64,000 nt of DNA from Variovorax sp. J22P240 (GTDB lineage Bacteria > Pseudomonadota > Gammaproteobacteria > Burkholderiales > Burkholderiaceae_C). The translations under genes were made by a program, and so were the position numbers. Below, in pieces: positions 53,256 to 63,575 of the stretch. How positions within the stretch are numbered: position 1 is the stretch's first letter; every line of letters begins with the position of its first letter. The notes beneath the pieces were generated by a model that had not been told where the DNA came from, did not search any database, and saw only the letters and a program-made list of their open reading frames with translations. The stretch lies in NCBI RefSeq assembly GCF_030316855.1, contig NZ_JASZYR010000003.1, positions 124,001 to 188,000 of the forward strand, read 5' to 3'.

Positions 53256-54065
53256 CTATCCGGGGACCTCGGGCGTCTCGCTCCCACCTGCCCGAGCCAG
53301 GACAACCGAAATGTTATCCCGGCCGCCATTCTCGTTGGCAGTTGCAACCAAAAGTGTTGCTTTCTCCGGCAAATCGATATCTTGTAACAAAAGTGTGAAA
53401 AGCTGCGCGTCCGACACCATCTCGCTCAATCCGTCGGAACAGAGCAGGAAAAGGTCGCCAGGCTTCACGCTGTGCTCGTGCATTTCCAGTTCGACGTGGC
53501 GCTCGATGCCCAGCGCACGCGTGACCAGGTTGCGATGCGGCGACTGGACGGCCTGCTCGGGCGTGATCGCACCTGCGTCGAGTTGCTCCTGCAGGAGTGA
53601 GTGGTCGCGTGTGAGGAGTTCGAATCTTTCGCCGCGAAGCCGATAGCAGCGGGAATCGCCGATATGCCCGATGATCGCGCGCTGCGGACCGAAGGCGGCC
53701 AGCACCAGCGTGGTTCCCATGCCCTGGAGTTGCACGTTGGCGATGCCGGCTTCGAGGATTGCCGCGTTGGCTTCGTCGGTGCCCGCCTGCAGGGCGCGGC
53801 GCACTGCCTTCGGGTTGGCGTGGGGCCCTGCGTGCGCGAGCCAACGACCGAAACTGGCTTGCAGCAACGCGATGGCCATGCCGCTCGCGACTTCGCCGCC
53901 GTTGTAGCCGCCCATGCCATCGGCCAGCAGGACCAGCCCCAGCGAGGCGTCGAAAGCGATCGTGTCCTCGTTGTTGGCGCGCACCCTGCCCGGATCGGTG
54001 AGCGCGGCGAAATCCCAGGTCTGCACACCGGATTCAGTGGAAACGGGTGCGCCGGGATTTGCCAT
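53256..54065 (-). CDS. PP2C family Ser/Thr protein phosphatase
   Basis: The protein has 269 residues. Metal-binding motifs are all present: TDPGRVRANNEDTIAFD, LLADGMGGYNGGEVAS, IGHIGDSRCYRL, FLLCSDGLSEMV and ENGGRDNISVVL. It is a Stp1-type enzyme that removes phosphate from Thr/Ser residues. It is upstream of the FHA protein (68 bases) and cyclase on the same strand and 26 bases from the TerC stop, so it may share their transcript. It probably resets the phosphorylation read by the FHA domains. Confidence 0.93.
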   Translation of the reverse strand: MANPGAPVSTESGVQTWDFAALTDPGRVRANNEDTIAFDASLGLVLLADGMGGYNGGEVASGMAIALLQASFGRWLAHAGPHANPKAVRRALQAGTDEANAAILEAGIANVQLQGMGTTLVLAAFGPQRAIIGHIGDSRCYRLRGERFELLTRDHSLLQEQLDAGAITPEQAVQSPHRNLVTRALGIERHVELEMHEHSVKPGDLFLLCSDGLSEMVSDAQLFTLLLQDIDLPEKATLLVATANENGGRDNISVVLARAGGSETPEVPG

Positions 54066-54091
54066 GACTCAATCAGTTGATATGCAGACGA

Positions 54092-54772
54092 TCAGTGCTG
54101 GGTGCGCGCACGCTTCTGCAACCAGCGGCCCACGGCCACGACGAAGACCGCGCCGGCCATTGCGGCCGCGTAGTGCAGCCAGGGCTTCGCCACCAGCACG
54201 TCGCGCAGGATCGTATCGCTCACGATCGTCTCGCCACCCACCCAGCCGATGAGGGCGGCGCCGAGCATGACGATGATAGGGAAACGTTCCATGAGCTTGA
54301 TCATGAGCGTACTGCCAAAAATCACCAACGGAATACTGATCGCAAGGCCGAGGATCAGCAGCACCATGCTGCCCTGAGCTGCCGCAGCGACCGCGATCAC
54401 GTTGTCAAGGCTCATGACAAGGTCGGCCAGGAGGATGGTCCGCACCGCGGCCAGCATGCTGCCGTATTCCTTGTCTTCACCCTCGCCGTCTTCTTCTTCG
54501 CTGAGCAACTGGGTGCCGATCCACAGCAGCAGCGCGCCGCCGATGATCTGCAGGTAAGGCAGCGCCAGCAGCTTGGCCGCGACCACCGTGAGGATGATAC
54601 GCAGCACCACCGCTGCGCCCGAGCCGAACAGCACCGCCGTGCGTTGCTGTTGCGGCGGCAGCGAGCGGGCCGCCATGGCGATGACCACGGCGTTGTCGCC
54701 GGAAAGAATGATGTTGATCCAGACGATCTTGAGCAGGCCGATCCAGAAGTCCGCTGTTTGCAGATATTCCAT
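54092..54772 (-). CDS. TerC family membrane protein (YjbE type)
   Basis: The protein has 226 residues. TerC motifs are NIILSGDNAVVIAMAARSLP and LADLVMSLDNVIAVAAAAQ, each with Asp and Asn in a membrane helix; an acidic loop (SEEEDGEGEDKEYG) lies between. It is a paralogue of the riboswitch-controlled protein at 36904 but its leader (about 25 bases after the sucD terminator) is too short for a riboswitch. Metal export is the likely role. Confidence 0.9.
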   Translation of the reverse strand: MEYLQTADFWIGLLKIVWINIILSGDNAVVIAMAARSLPPQQQRTAVLFGSGAAVVLRIILTVVAAKLLALPYLQIIGGALLLWIGTQLLSEEEDGEGEDKEYGSMLAAVRTILLADLVMSLDNVIAVAAAAQGSMVLLILGLAISIPLVIFGSTLMIKLMERFPIIVMLGAALIGWVGGETIVSDTILRDVLVAKPWLHYAAAMAGAVFVVAVGRWLQKRARTQH

Positions 54773-54796
54773 GTCTCTATTCCACTGTTATAGATT

Positions 54797-54836
54797 GAAA
54801 AAGCGCCCGCAATCGGAATTGCGGGCGCCTTCTTCT
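54797..54836 (-). terminator. Terminator of sucCD
   Basis: An 11-bp stem (GCGCCCGCAAT at 54803-54813, ATTGCGGGCGC at 54818-54828) with a four-base loop and flanking A and T runs; it can act on both strands. It lies 28 bases after the sucD stop and just upstream of the TerC gene. Confidence 0.85.
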
Positions 54837-54863
54837 TGTGTGGTCAGCGAGATAACGAGCTAA

Positions 54864-55757
54864 TCAGAGAAGTGCCTTGAGGCGCTTGGCGAGCTCCGAG
54901 AAGTTGCGCGTCACCGTAAAGCCGCATTCTTCCATGATGGCGAGCTTGGCATCCGCGGTATCCGCGCCGCCGGAGATCAGCGCGCCGGCATGGCCCATGC
55001 GCTTGCCGGGAGGTGCCGTCACGCCGGCGATGAAGCCGACGATCGGCTTCTTCATGTTGTCCTTGCACCAGCGGGCTGCGTCGGCTTCGTCGGGGCCGCC
55101 GATTTCGCCGATCATGATGACCGCGTCGGTGTCAGGATCTTCGTTGAAGGCCTTCATCACGTCGATGTGCTTCAGGCCGTTGATCGGGTCGCCGCCGATG
55201 CCGACCGCCGACGACTGGCCGAGGCCGATCTCGGTGAGCTGCGCCACGGCTTCGTAGGTCAGCGTGCCGGAGCGGCTGACCACGCCGATGCGGCCCTTGC
55301 GGTGGATGTGGCCGGGCATGATGCCGATCTTGATCTCGTCGGGCGTGATCAGGCCGGGGCAGTTCGGGCCGAGCAGCAGCGTCTTCTTTCCGCCGGCGGC
55401 TTCCTTGGCCTTCATCTTGTTGCGCACTTCGAGCATGTCGCGAACCGGGATGCCTTCGGTGATGCAGATCGCCATGTCCAGGTCGGCCTCGACGGCCTCC
55501 CAGATCGCAGCGGCAGCGCCTGCCGGCGGCACGTAGATCACCGACACGGTCGCGCCGGTCTGCGTCGCGGCTTCCTTGACGGAGCCGAAGATCGGGATGT
55601 TGAAGATCGACTCGCCGGCCTTCTTCGGGTTCACGCCCGCGACGAAGCAGTTCTTGCCGTTCGCGTATTCCTGGCACTTCTCGGTGTGGAACTGGCCGGT
55701 CTTGCCGGTGATGCCTTGCGTGATGACTTTGGTGTCTTTGTTGATATAGATCGACAT
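54864..55757 (-). CDS. sucD: Succinyl-CoA synthetase alpha subunit
   Basis: The protein has 297 residues, the normal length. N-terminal CoA-binding fold [79 protein letters not shown] and the phosphohistidine loop [14 protein letters not shown] with the active His. It makes succinate, ATP and CoA in the TCA cycle with SucC. It follows sucC by nine bases. Confidence 0.97.
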   Translation of the reverse strand: MSIYINKDTKVITQGITGKTGQFHTEKCQEYANGKNCFVAGVNPKKAGESIFNIPIFGSVKEAATQTGATVSVIYVPPAGAAAAIWEAVEADLDMAICITEGIPVRDMLEVRNKMKAKEAAGGKKTLLLGPNCPGLITPDEIKIGIMPGHIHRKGRIGVVSRSGTLTYEAVAQLTEIGLGQSSAVGIGGDPINGLKHIDVMKAFNEDPDTDAVIMIGEIGGPDEADAARWCKDNMKKPIVGFIAGVTAPPGKRMGHAGALISGGADTADAKLAIMEECGFTVTRNFSELAKRLKALL

Positions 55758-55766
55758 GACGTTTCC

Positions 55767-56933
<1,167 letters not shown>

Positions 56934-57118
56934 GAGGATGTCTCTCGGATCGAGGTTTAGAGAACGGGAGAATTTGGCTGTTGCCCACGGGCCACGGCGC
57001 CCAGAGGGCGGGGGCGGCGGACAGCAGAGGACTGTATCATGGTGCGCCGCACCAACGGCAAATCCGTCGCTGTGGTCAATACGTACTTTCTCCAGAAGCA
57101 TCCCAGAGGCTCCCCGTC

Positions 57119-58042
57119 ATGGTCAAGGTCTTCATCGATGGCGAAGCCGGCACCACCGGCCTGCAAATCCGCGAGCGGCTCCAGAAGATGCCGCAGATCG
57201 AACTCGTCAGCATCGCGCCCGAGCTGCGCAAGGACATCGCCGCCAAGCGCGAACTGATGGCCGGCGTCGACCTGGTCGTGCTGTGCCTGCACGACGATGC
57301 CGCGCGCGAATCGGTCGCACTAATTGATCAACTCGAAGGTCGCCGCCCCAAGATCATCGATGCCTCCACCGCGCACCGCACGGCTGCGGGATGGGTGTTC
57401 GGCTTCCCCGAACTCGCGGCCGGGCAGAAGGACGCCGTGGCCAAGGCCGAGCGCGTGGCCAACCCCGGCTGCTATGCCACCGGCGCCATCGCCATCGTCC
57501 GGCCGCTGGTCGACGCCGGGCTCCTGCCGCCCGACTTTCCGATCGCCCTCCCCTCCGTCAGCGGCTATTCCGGCGGCGGGCGCTCGATGATCGAGGCGTA
57601 CGAAAGCGGCCAGGCGCCCCTGTTCGAGACCTATGCGCTCGGGCTCAAGCACAAGCACATCCCCGAGATCATGAAATACACCGGCCTCACGCGCCGGCCT
57701 GTTTTCATTCCCTCCGTCGGCAACTTCAAGCAGGGCATGCTAGTGCAGTTGCCTTTGCATCTGGACGACCTGCCCGACCGCCCCAAGGCCAGCGACCTGC
57801 ATGACGCACTGGCCGCGCACTACGCCAGGAGCAACACGCCGGAACAGTTCGTGAAGGTGCTGCCGCCCACCGAGGACGGCAAGATCGATGCGCTGTCGCT
57901 CAACGACACCAATCAGCTCGACATCCGCGTGTTCCCTAACGAAGACCATCGCCATGCGGTCGTCATCGCCCGTCTGGACAATCTCGGCAAGGGCGCGAGC
58001 GGCGCCGCGGTGCAAAACCTCAAGCTGATGCTGGGGCTCTGA
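57119..58042 (+). CDS. argC: N-acetyl-gamma-glutamyl-phosphate reductase, type 2
   Basis: The protein has 307 residues, the shorter type 2 [21 protein letters not shown] is the NADP-binding start, [18 protein letters not shown] and NPGCYATGA holds the catalytic Cys; [15 protein letters not shown] and [13 protein letters not shown] follow. It reduces N-acetylglutamyl phosphate in arginine synthesis. AGAGG precedes the ATG at 57119. It converges with recX with four bases between stops. Confidence 0.95.
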   Translation: MVKVFIDGEAGTTGLQIRERLQKMPQIELVSIAPELRKDIAAKRELMAGVDLVVLCLHDDAARESVALIDQLEGRRPKIIDASTAHRTAAGWVFGFPELAAGQKDAVAKAERVANPGCYATGAIAIVRPLVDAGLLPPDFPIALPSVSGYSGGGRSMIEAYESGQAPLFETYALGLKHKHIPEIMKYTGLTRRPVFIPSVGNFKQGMLVQLPLHLDDLPDRPKASDLHDALAAHYARSNTPEQFVKVLPPTEDGKIDALSLNDTNQLDIRVFPNEDHRHAVVIARLDNLGKGASGAAVQNLKLMLGL

Positions 58043-58046
58043 GCCC

Positions 58047-58496
58047 TCATTCGTCCGGGTCGTAACGCAGCACCTTTGCGACCACGGCGCCGGCGAATCC
58101 GCGGGCCAGCAGGAATCGCGTCTGCTTCGCGCGCTCCGCCGCATCCTGCGGCAGCTCGCCGAAGCGGCGGCGCCAGACGTCACGTGCACGATCGAGCTCG
58201 CTGCCCTGGAGGCTGGCGACCGCTTCGGCGACCGCCTCGGGCGCAATGCCCTTGTGCAGCAGCTCCTGGCGCACGCGTGCCGCGCCGTGGCGCGCTGCGC
58301 GCTGATGCAGGACCGACTGCACCACCCTCGCCTCGCTGATGAAATCCTTTGCAGCCAGTTCGTCGAGCGCGCGTGCCAGATCGCCCGACTGTTCCTCGTA
58401 CTTCGCGAGCTTGCGTTCGAGTTCGGCACGCGAATGCTCCCGCTGGCTCAGCAGTCGCAGCGCGCGCCCCTTGAGAGATGGAGCGGCAAAGGCCAT
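58047..58496 (-). CDS. recX: RecA regulatory protein RecX
   Basis: The protein has 149 residues with RecX helical repeats: LKGRALRLLSQREHSRAELERKL, DELAAKDFISEARVVQSVLHQRAARHGAARVRQELLHKGI and the final RFLLARGFAGAVVAKVLR. It limits RecA filament growth. It lies 72 bases downstream of recA on the same strand, the standard arrangement. Confidence 0.95.
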   Translation of the reverse strand: MAFAAPSLKGRALRLLSQREHSRAELERKLAKYEEQSGDLARALDELAAKDFISEARVVQSVLHQRAARHGAARVRQELLHKGIAPEAVAEAVASLQGSELDRARDVWRRRFGELPQDAAERAKQTRFLLARGFAGAVVAKVLRYDPDE

Positions 58497-58568
58497 GGGG
58501 TACGTTGAATCGCTGCGTATCGAAGCGCACCCGCCGCTGGGGACGGGTGGCGCGAGCCCGATCGAGGC

Positions 58569-59651
58569 TTACTTCTTCTCTTTCTCGACCGGTGCCGGTG
58601 CATCGGGCGCCTCGGCCAGGAGGAGCGGAATGCCCAGCGATTCGCGCACCTTGTTCTCGATCTCGCGCGACAGCTCGCGGTTCTCGCGCAGGAACTCGCG
58701 TGCGTTGTCGCGGCCCTGCCCGATCTTCTCGCCGTTGTAGGCGTACCAGGCGCCCGACTTGTCGACGATCTTGGCGGTCACACCCATGTCGATGATCTCG
58801 CCCTCGCGGCTGATGCCTTCGCCGAACAGGATATCGAACTCGGCCGTCTTGAAGGGTGGCGAGACCTTGTTCTTGACCACCTTGACCTTGGTCTCGTTGC
58901 CGATCGCCTCATCGCCCTTCTTGATGGTGCCGATGCGGCGGATGTCCAGGCGCACCGAGGCGTAGAACTTCAGCGCATTGCCGCCGGTGGTGGTTTCGGG
59001 CGAGCCGAACATCACGCCGATCTTCATGCGGATCTGGTTGATGAAGATGACCATGCAGTTGGTCTTCTTGATGGTGGCGGTCAGCTTGCGCAGCGCCTGG
59101 CTCATCAGGCGGGCCTGCAGGCCGGGCAGCGAGTCGCCCATTTCGCCTTCGATTTCGGCCTTGGGCGTGAGCGCGGCGACCGAGTCGACCACGATCAGGT
59201 CGACCGCGCCGGAACGCACCAGCGAATCGACGATCTCGAGCGCCTGCTCGCCGGTGTCCGGCTGGCTGATCAGCAGGTCGGAGAGGTTCACGCCGAGCTT
59301 CTGCGCGTACTGCACGTCGAGCGCGTGCTCGGCATCGACGAAGGCGCAGGTGCCGGCCTGGCGCTGCATTTCGGCGATGACCTGGAGCGTGAGCGTGGTC
59401 TTGCCGGACGATTCCGGGCCGTAGATTTCGATGACGCGACCGCGCGGCAGGCCGCCGACGCCGAGCGCGATGTCGAGGCCGAGCGAGCCGGTGGAGACCA
59501 CCTGGATGTCTTCCAGCGCTTCGCCTTCGCCGAGCCGCATGATCGTGCCCTTGCCGAACTGCTTTTCGATCTGGGCCAATGCGGCCTGGAGGGCTTTGGC
59601 CTTTTCGCTGTTGGCGACCGAAATGCTTGCGCCCTTGACGACTGCGTCCAT
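58569..59651 (-). CDS. recA: Recombinase RecA
   Basis: The protein has 360 residues from the ATG at 59651 with AAGGAG eight bases upstream; a longer frame starts at 59693 but lacks this. Motifs: [14 protein letters not shown], Walker [76 protein letters not shown]. It drives strand exchange and SOS induction. A LexA box lies 64 bases upstream. Confidence 0.98.
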   Translation of the reverse strand: MDAVVKGASISVANSEKAKALQAALAQIEKQFGKGTIMRLGEGEALEDIQVVSTGSLGLDIALGVGGLPRGRVIEIYGPESSGKTTLTLQVIAEMQRQAGTCAFVDAEHALDVQYAQKLGVNLSDLLISQPDTGEQALEIVDSLVRSGAVDLIVVDSVAALTPKAEIEGEMGDSLPGLQARLMSQALRKLTATIKKTNCMVIFINQIRMKIGVMFGSPETTTGGNALKFYASVRLDIRRIGTIKKGDEAIGNETKVKVVKNKVSPPFKTAEFDILFGEGISREGEIIDMGVTAKIVDKSGAWYAYNGEKIGQGRDNAREFLRENRELSREIENKVRESLGIPLLLAEAPDAPAPVEKEKK

Positions 59652-59714
59652 GTGGAAAACTCCTTGAATATCAACGGGTTGGGTGGGATTCATCCCGCTG
59701 CTTTTAATTACAGG

Positions 59715-59730
59715 CTGGATGCTTGAACAG
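59715..59730 (-). promoter_or_regulatory. LexA (SOS) box of recA
   Basis: On the minus strand CTGTTCAAGCATCCAG shows the CTG-N10-CAG pattern of LexA boxes, preceded by TA (TACTGT). It lies 64 bases before the recA ATG, as expected for a promoter-overlapping operator. This supports DNA-damage control of recA-recX. Confidence 0.75.
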
Positions 59731-59797
59731 TAGTGTAGGGGCCAATGAGTGCGAGTAAACCCATTTTTTGGTCAGTTTGCTTTACTATCTGGCCGCC

Positions 59798-60283
59798 ATG
59801 TCAGCCCCCGTTTTCCCGATCGACCACGAAGCCTGGCGGCAAACCCACCTGGGACGCCTGCTCGGCCATGCCATGCGCCGTTTCGACGAACGCGTGCTCG
59901 CGTTGATGGCCCATGACGCCGAGGTGCCGCTCGCGCTCTCGAACCTCGCGGCACGCGCGCAGGTAAGCGCCGCGCATATCCACATCACGCGCCACCTCGC
60001 GCGTGACGGCTCGCGCCTGACCGAACTTGCCGAGCGCGCCGGCATGACCAAGCAGGCGATGGGAGCGCTCGTCGACCAATGCGAGGCCTGGGGCCTGGTG
60101 ACGCGCGGGCCTGATCCACTCGATGCGCGCGCGCGTCGAGTGCTCTTCACCGCTGATGGCCTGGCCTGGCTCGAGGCCTTCCGCAACGCCGTCGCACAGG
60201 CGGAGAAGGAGTTCCGCGCCAGCGTGGGCGACGAGATCGCCACCGTGGTAACCATCGGTCTCGAAGCCTATGCAGCGGCCTAG
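59798..60283 (+). CDS. MarR family transcriptional regulator
   Basis: The protein has 161 residues from the ATG at 59798. The winged helix shows RLTELAERAGMTKQAMGALVDQCEAWGLVTRGPDPLDARARRVLFTADGLAWL, the MarR recognition helix and wing. It is divergent from recA and precedes a two-component pair by 129 bases including repeat copy 5. Its ligand and targets are unknown. Confidence 0.9.
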   Translation: MSAPVFPIDHEAWRQTHLGRLLGHAMRRFDERVLALMAHDAEVPLALSNLAARAQVSAAHIHITRHLARDGSRLTELAERAGMTKQAMGALVDQCEAWGLVTRGPDPLDARARRVLFTADGLAWLEAFRNAVAQAEKEFRASVGDEIATVVTIGLEAYAAA

Positions 60284-60321
60284 AATTCGATGGGAATTGG
60301 CGCGACCAAGTCCAGGGACCC

Positions 60322-60404
60322 TGCGGAACCGGCTCCGCCGGGCCGCTGGGGTTGCCCCCGGAGAGGGGGTGCAGAGCCACACGACGTGGGCGAGGCTGGG
60401 GGTG
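60322..60404 (+). repeat. Dispersed repeat copy 5 (forward)
   Basis: Palindrome CCGGCTCCGCCGG, core GGTTGCCCCCGGAGAGGGGG and end CCACACGACGTGGGCGAGGC. It ends nine bases before the response regulator ATG, so its stem might lie in that gene's leader. Confidence 0.85.
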
Positions 60405-60412
60405 AACCTAGG

Positions 60413-61087
60413 ATGCGAATACTGATTGCGGAAGATGACCAGGTGCTGGCCGACGCCCTCCTGCGCAGCCTGCGCACCTCCGGCTCGGCGGTCGACCACG
60501 TGGCGACCGGTTCGCAAGCCGATGCCGCGCTGATGACCAACAGCGAATTCGACCTGCTAATTCTCGACCTCGGCCTGCCCAACCTGCACGGCCTCGAAAT
60601 CCTCAAGCGGCTGCGTGCGCGCGGCTCGCAGTTGCCGGTGCTGGTGCTGACCGCTGCCGACAGCGTCGAGGAGCGCGTCAAGGGCCTCGACTACGGCGCC
60701 GACGACTACATGGCCAAGCCCTTCTCGCTGCAGGAACTCGAGGCGCGCGTGCGTGCGCTCACGCGGCGCGGCATGGGCGCCACCAGCAACGCAATCAAGC
60801 ACGGCCCGCTGGTCTACGACCAGGCCGGCCGCGTCGCGACCATCGACGGCAAGATGATCGAACTCTCCGCGCGCGAACTCGGCCTGCTCGAAGTCCTGCT
60901 GCAACGCGCCGGACGCCTGGTGAGCAAGGACCAACTGGTCGAGCGCCTGTGCGAGTGGGGCGAGGAGGTCAGCCTCAACGCGATCGAGGTGTACATCCAC
61001 CGCCTGCGCAAGAAGATCGAGAAGGGCCCGGTGCGCATCGCCACCGTGCGCGGCCTCGGCTACTGCCTCGAGAAGATTCCCTCCTGA
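60413..61087 (+). CDS. OmpR-family response regulator (TctD/QseB-like)
   Basis: The protein has 224 residues. Receiver with AEDD (6-9), Asp52 in LILDLGLPN, LTAAD and AKPF; the winged helix C-terminal domain has LSARELGLLEVLLQRAGRLVSKDQLVERL and NAIEVYIHRLRKKI. It pairs with the kinase gene that starts 40 bases later. Similar pairs (TctDE) control citrate/tricarboxylate uptake, but no tct genes adjoin. Confidence 0.93.
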   Translation: MRILIAEDDQVLADALLRSLRTSGSAVDHVATGSQADAALMTNSEFDLLILDLGLPNLHGLEILKRLRARGSQLPVLVLTAADSVEERVKGLDYGADDYMAKPFSLQELEARVRALTRRGMGATSNAIKHGPLVYDQAGRVATIDGKMIELSARELGLLEVLLQRAGRLVSKDQLVERLCEWGEEVSLNAIEVYIHRLRKKIEKGPVRIATVRGLGYCLEKIPS

Positions 61088-61127
61088 TGCCTCGCTGCGC
61101 TTCGCGCAAAGCCCGCGGGCGCGCCAC

Positions 61128-62594
61128 GTGAAGCTTTTTCAGCGCGCTCAGCGCTCTTTGTTCGGCGAGATTCTCGACTGGATGCTCACGCCGCTGCTGC
61201 TGCTGGTGCCGGTCAGCATCGGCGTCACGTGGCTGGTGGCGCAGGGCATCGCGAACGCGCCTTTCGATCGCGCGCTGGAAGCCAACATCCAGATCCTCGC
61301 GCGGCTTGTCGACGTGGAAAACGGGCGCATCCAGTTCGTGCTGCCGCAGCCGGCGCGCGAGATCCTCGGCGGCGACGAGATCGACCGCGTGTACTACCAG
61401 TTGCTCGACGGGCACGGCACGCTGCTCAGCGGCGAACGCGAGATTCCGTTTCCCGGCACGGACGACCCTCCGATCCCAGGCGTGGTCTACCTGAGCAATG
61501 GGCAGATCCATGGCAAGGCCGTGCGCATCGCCTCGCTCTGGATCGCCGGAACCTCGCTCGACGCGCCGCTGACGCTCCTGCAGGTGGCCGAAACGCGCGA
61601 GAAGCAGTCGGTGCTCGCAACCGAGATCATCAAGGGCGTGCTGCTGCCGCAGTTCGCAATCCTGCCGCTGGCAGTGCTGCTGATCTGGCTTGCGCTGGTG
61701 CGCGGCATCAAGCCGCTGTCGGTGGTGGAGGCGCGCATCCGCGAGCGGCGGCCGGGCGACCTGAGCCCGCTCGACGAGTCCTCCGTGCCGCTCGAAGTGG
61801 TGCCGCTGGTGCTGTCGGTCAACGACCTGCTGAACAAGCTCAACGACTCCATCGGCACCCAGAAGCGCTTCCTGGCCGATGCGGCGCACCAGCTCAAGAC
61901 GCCGCTCGCAGGCCTGCGCATGCAGGCCGACCTGGCGCAGCGTGAAGGCGCCAATGCGAACGAACTGAAGCAATCCCTCAAGCAGATCGGCCGCGCGAGC
62001 GTGCGCGCGACGCACACCGTGAACCAGTTGCTGTCGCTCGCCCGCGCGGAAGGCAGCGGCGCCAACATCGGCCGGCAGCCCTGCGACCTCGCACGACTGA
62101 CGATCGAAGTCGTGCGCGAAGCGGTGCCGCGCGCGATCGACAAGCGCATCGACCTCGGCTATGAAGGCGCCGAGCCGGGTGCGCCCGGCGTGGCCTTCGA
62201 AGGCAATCCGACACTCCTGAAGGAGCTGGTGCGCAACCTGCTGGACAACGCCATCAACTACACGCCCTCCACGCCGGAGCGGCCGGGTGTGATCACTGCG
62301 CGGGTGCTGGCCGATCCCTTCGGCCGCATCGTCGTGCTGCAGGTCGAGGACAACGGGCCGGGCATCCCCGAGAGCGAGCGCGAGCTGGTGTTCCAGCCCT
62401 TCTACCGCGTGCTGGGCAATGAAGCGGACGGTTCCGGATTGGGCCTGCCGATCGTGCTGGAGATTGCGCGACAGCACTTCGCGACGGTGCGTCTGGAAGA
62501 CGCGCACCCGGGTCAGCACCCGCCGGGCACGCTCGTGAGCCTGCGCTTCGACGCCAACGAAAGCGAGCGCCGCGCCGAACGGCCCCGCGCCTAG
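61128..62594 (+). CDS. Sensor histidine kinase with 2CSK N-terminal domain (TctE-like)
   Basis: The protein has 488 residues from GTG 61128. Two membrane helices (LTPLLLLVPVSIGVTWLVAQG and FAILPLAVLLIWLALVRGI) enclose a ~130-residue sensor loop of the 2CSK type. HAMP-like RERRPGDLSPLDESSVPLE follows. His254 in DAAHQLKTPLAGLRMQ is phosphorylated; N box NLLDNAINYT, G boxes VEDNGPGIPESER and GSGLGLPIVLEIAR. Its stop codon overlaps that of the convergent small gene in a CTAG. Confidence 0.93.
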   Translation: MKLFQRAQRSLFGEILDWMLTPLLLLVPVSIGVTWLVAQGIANAPFDRALEANIQILARLVDVENGRIQFVLPQPAREILGGDEIDRVYYQLLDGHGTLLSGEREIPFPGTDDPPIPGVVYLSNGQIHGKAVRIASLWIAGTSLDAPLTLLQVAETREKQSVLATEIIKGVLLPQFAILPLAVLLIWLALVRGIKPLSVVEARIRERRPGDLSPLDESSVPLEVVPLVLSVNDLLNKLNDSIGTQKRFLADAAHQLKTPLAGLRMQADLAQREGANANELKQSLKQIGRASVRATHTVNQLLSLARAEGSGANIGRQPCDLARLTIEVVREAVPRAIDKRIDLGYEGAEPGAPGVAFEGNPTLLKELVRNLLDNAINYTPSTPERPGVITARVLADPFGRIVVLQVEDNGPGIPESERELVFQPFYRVLGNEADGSGLGLPIVLEIARQHFATVRLEDAHPGQHPPGTLVSLRFDANESERRAERPRA

Positions 62595-62779
62595 GGCTTC
62601 GGAGGCTCGTCCTTGCGGATCTGCAGCATCTGCGGCCGCACCTGTTGTGTCAGGCGCTGTGGCTCGCGTTCGCTGAAGCGTGCGGGCTCGGTGCCGAAAA
62701 CGGCGAGCCCGCCGCGCGTCCAGGCGAAGTAGCCCAGGTTCGCCAGCAGCAGGACAACGACCAGCAGCCGCAACATCAT
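62591..62779 (-). CDS. Small membrane protein downstream of biotin ligase
   Basis: The 62-residue protein has one membrane helix (MMLRLLVVVLLLANLGYFAW) and a basic/acidic tail ending QMLQIRKDEPPKP. Its start overlaps the biotin ligase stop (ATGA), so it is translated with it. Its stop shares CTAG with the kinase stop. In relatives proteins at this position often have a SPOR-like or short domain; here only the N-terminal part is seen. Function unknown. Confidence 0.7.
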   Translation of the reverse strand: MMLRLLVVVLLLANLGYFAWTRGGLAVFGTEPARFSEREPQRLTQQVRPQMLQIRKDEPPKP

Positions 62780-63573
62780 GGTCGCGTGCGCACGGGCCGC
62801 ACGCTGACTTCCGCGCTGATGATCGACTTCACGCCCGAAGTCGTTCGCACCAGCAACTCGCCGCCCCAGCCCACACCTTCGCAAAGGCCTTCGGTGCCGT
62901 CGCTGAGCTGGACCTCGCGGCCGCGCAGGACATCGCGCGCGGCGAAGCGGGGGGCAAAGGGCACGAAGCCATCCTTGTCGAAGAGCTGAATATCGCGGAC
63001 CAGCGGCAGCGCGATATCACGCAGTACCTCGGCCGGGGTGGCGAGCGGACGCCATTCCTGCACCCAGGCCGGCGGTGTGCTGAGGCCGGTGGCGTCACGA
63101 GGCCCGATGTTGATGCCGATGCCGATCACCAGATAGCGCTCGGCGGCATCCTGTTGGAGCGTGGCGGTTTCGATCAGGATGCCGACCAGCTTGCGCTCGC
63201 GGTACCACAGGTCGTTGGGCCACTTGAGCGACAGGCCCACGGCGTTCGAAGGGTCGAGACTTTCCGCGACGCTGACCCCCACGGCGAGCGACAACCCCGA
63301 CCAGTCGCGAGGCGCCAGCGGCAGGCCCAGCGAGAAAGTCAGGGTGGCGGGTTCGCGATCGCTCTGCGCGCTTTGCCAGGCGCGGCCCATCCGACCGTGC
63401 CCCGCCGTCTGTCGCTCGGCGGCCAGCAGCACCGGCGCCTGGCGGCCATCGCGGGCACGCCGCATGAGTTCGCTGCTGGTGGAATCGATCTCGGGGACGA
63501 CCTCGACGGCGAACCCAGGCAGAAGGGGCGCCACTGCGCCCGCGATCTCGTCCTCGAACCAGGGCGTGGCCAT
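62776..63573 (-). CDS. birA: Biotin-[acetyl-CoA-carboxylase] ligase (BirA/BPL, no DNA-binding domain)
   Basis: The protein has 265 residues. The ligase core has EIDSTSSELMRRA, the adenylate loop AERQTAGHGRMGRAWQS, LSLKWPNDLWYRERKLVGILIE and VIGIGINIG, with a C-terminal SH3-like part. The N-terminal helix-turn-helix of E. coli BirA is absent, so it should not repress transcription. It attaches biotin to carboxylases. The upstream SET gene stops three bases before its ATG. Confidence 0.92.
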   Translation of the reverse strand: MATPWFEDEIAGAVAPLLPGFAVEVVPEIDSTSSELMRRARDGRQAPVLLAAERQTAGHGRMGRAWQSAQSDREPATLTFSLGLPLAPRDWSGLSLAVGVSVAESLDPSNAVGLSLKWPNDLWYRERKLVGILIETATLQQDAAERYLVIGIGINIGPRDATGLSTPPAWVQEWRPLATPAEVLRDIALPLVRDIQLFDKDGFVPFAPRFAARDVLRGREVQLSDGTEGLCEGVGWGGELLVRTTSGVKSIISAEVSVRPVRTRP

Positions 63574-63575
63574 GA

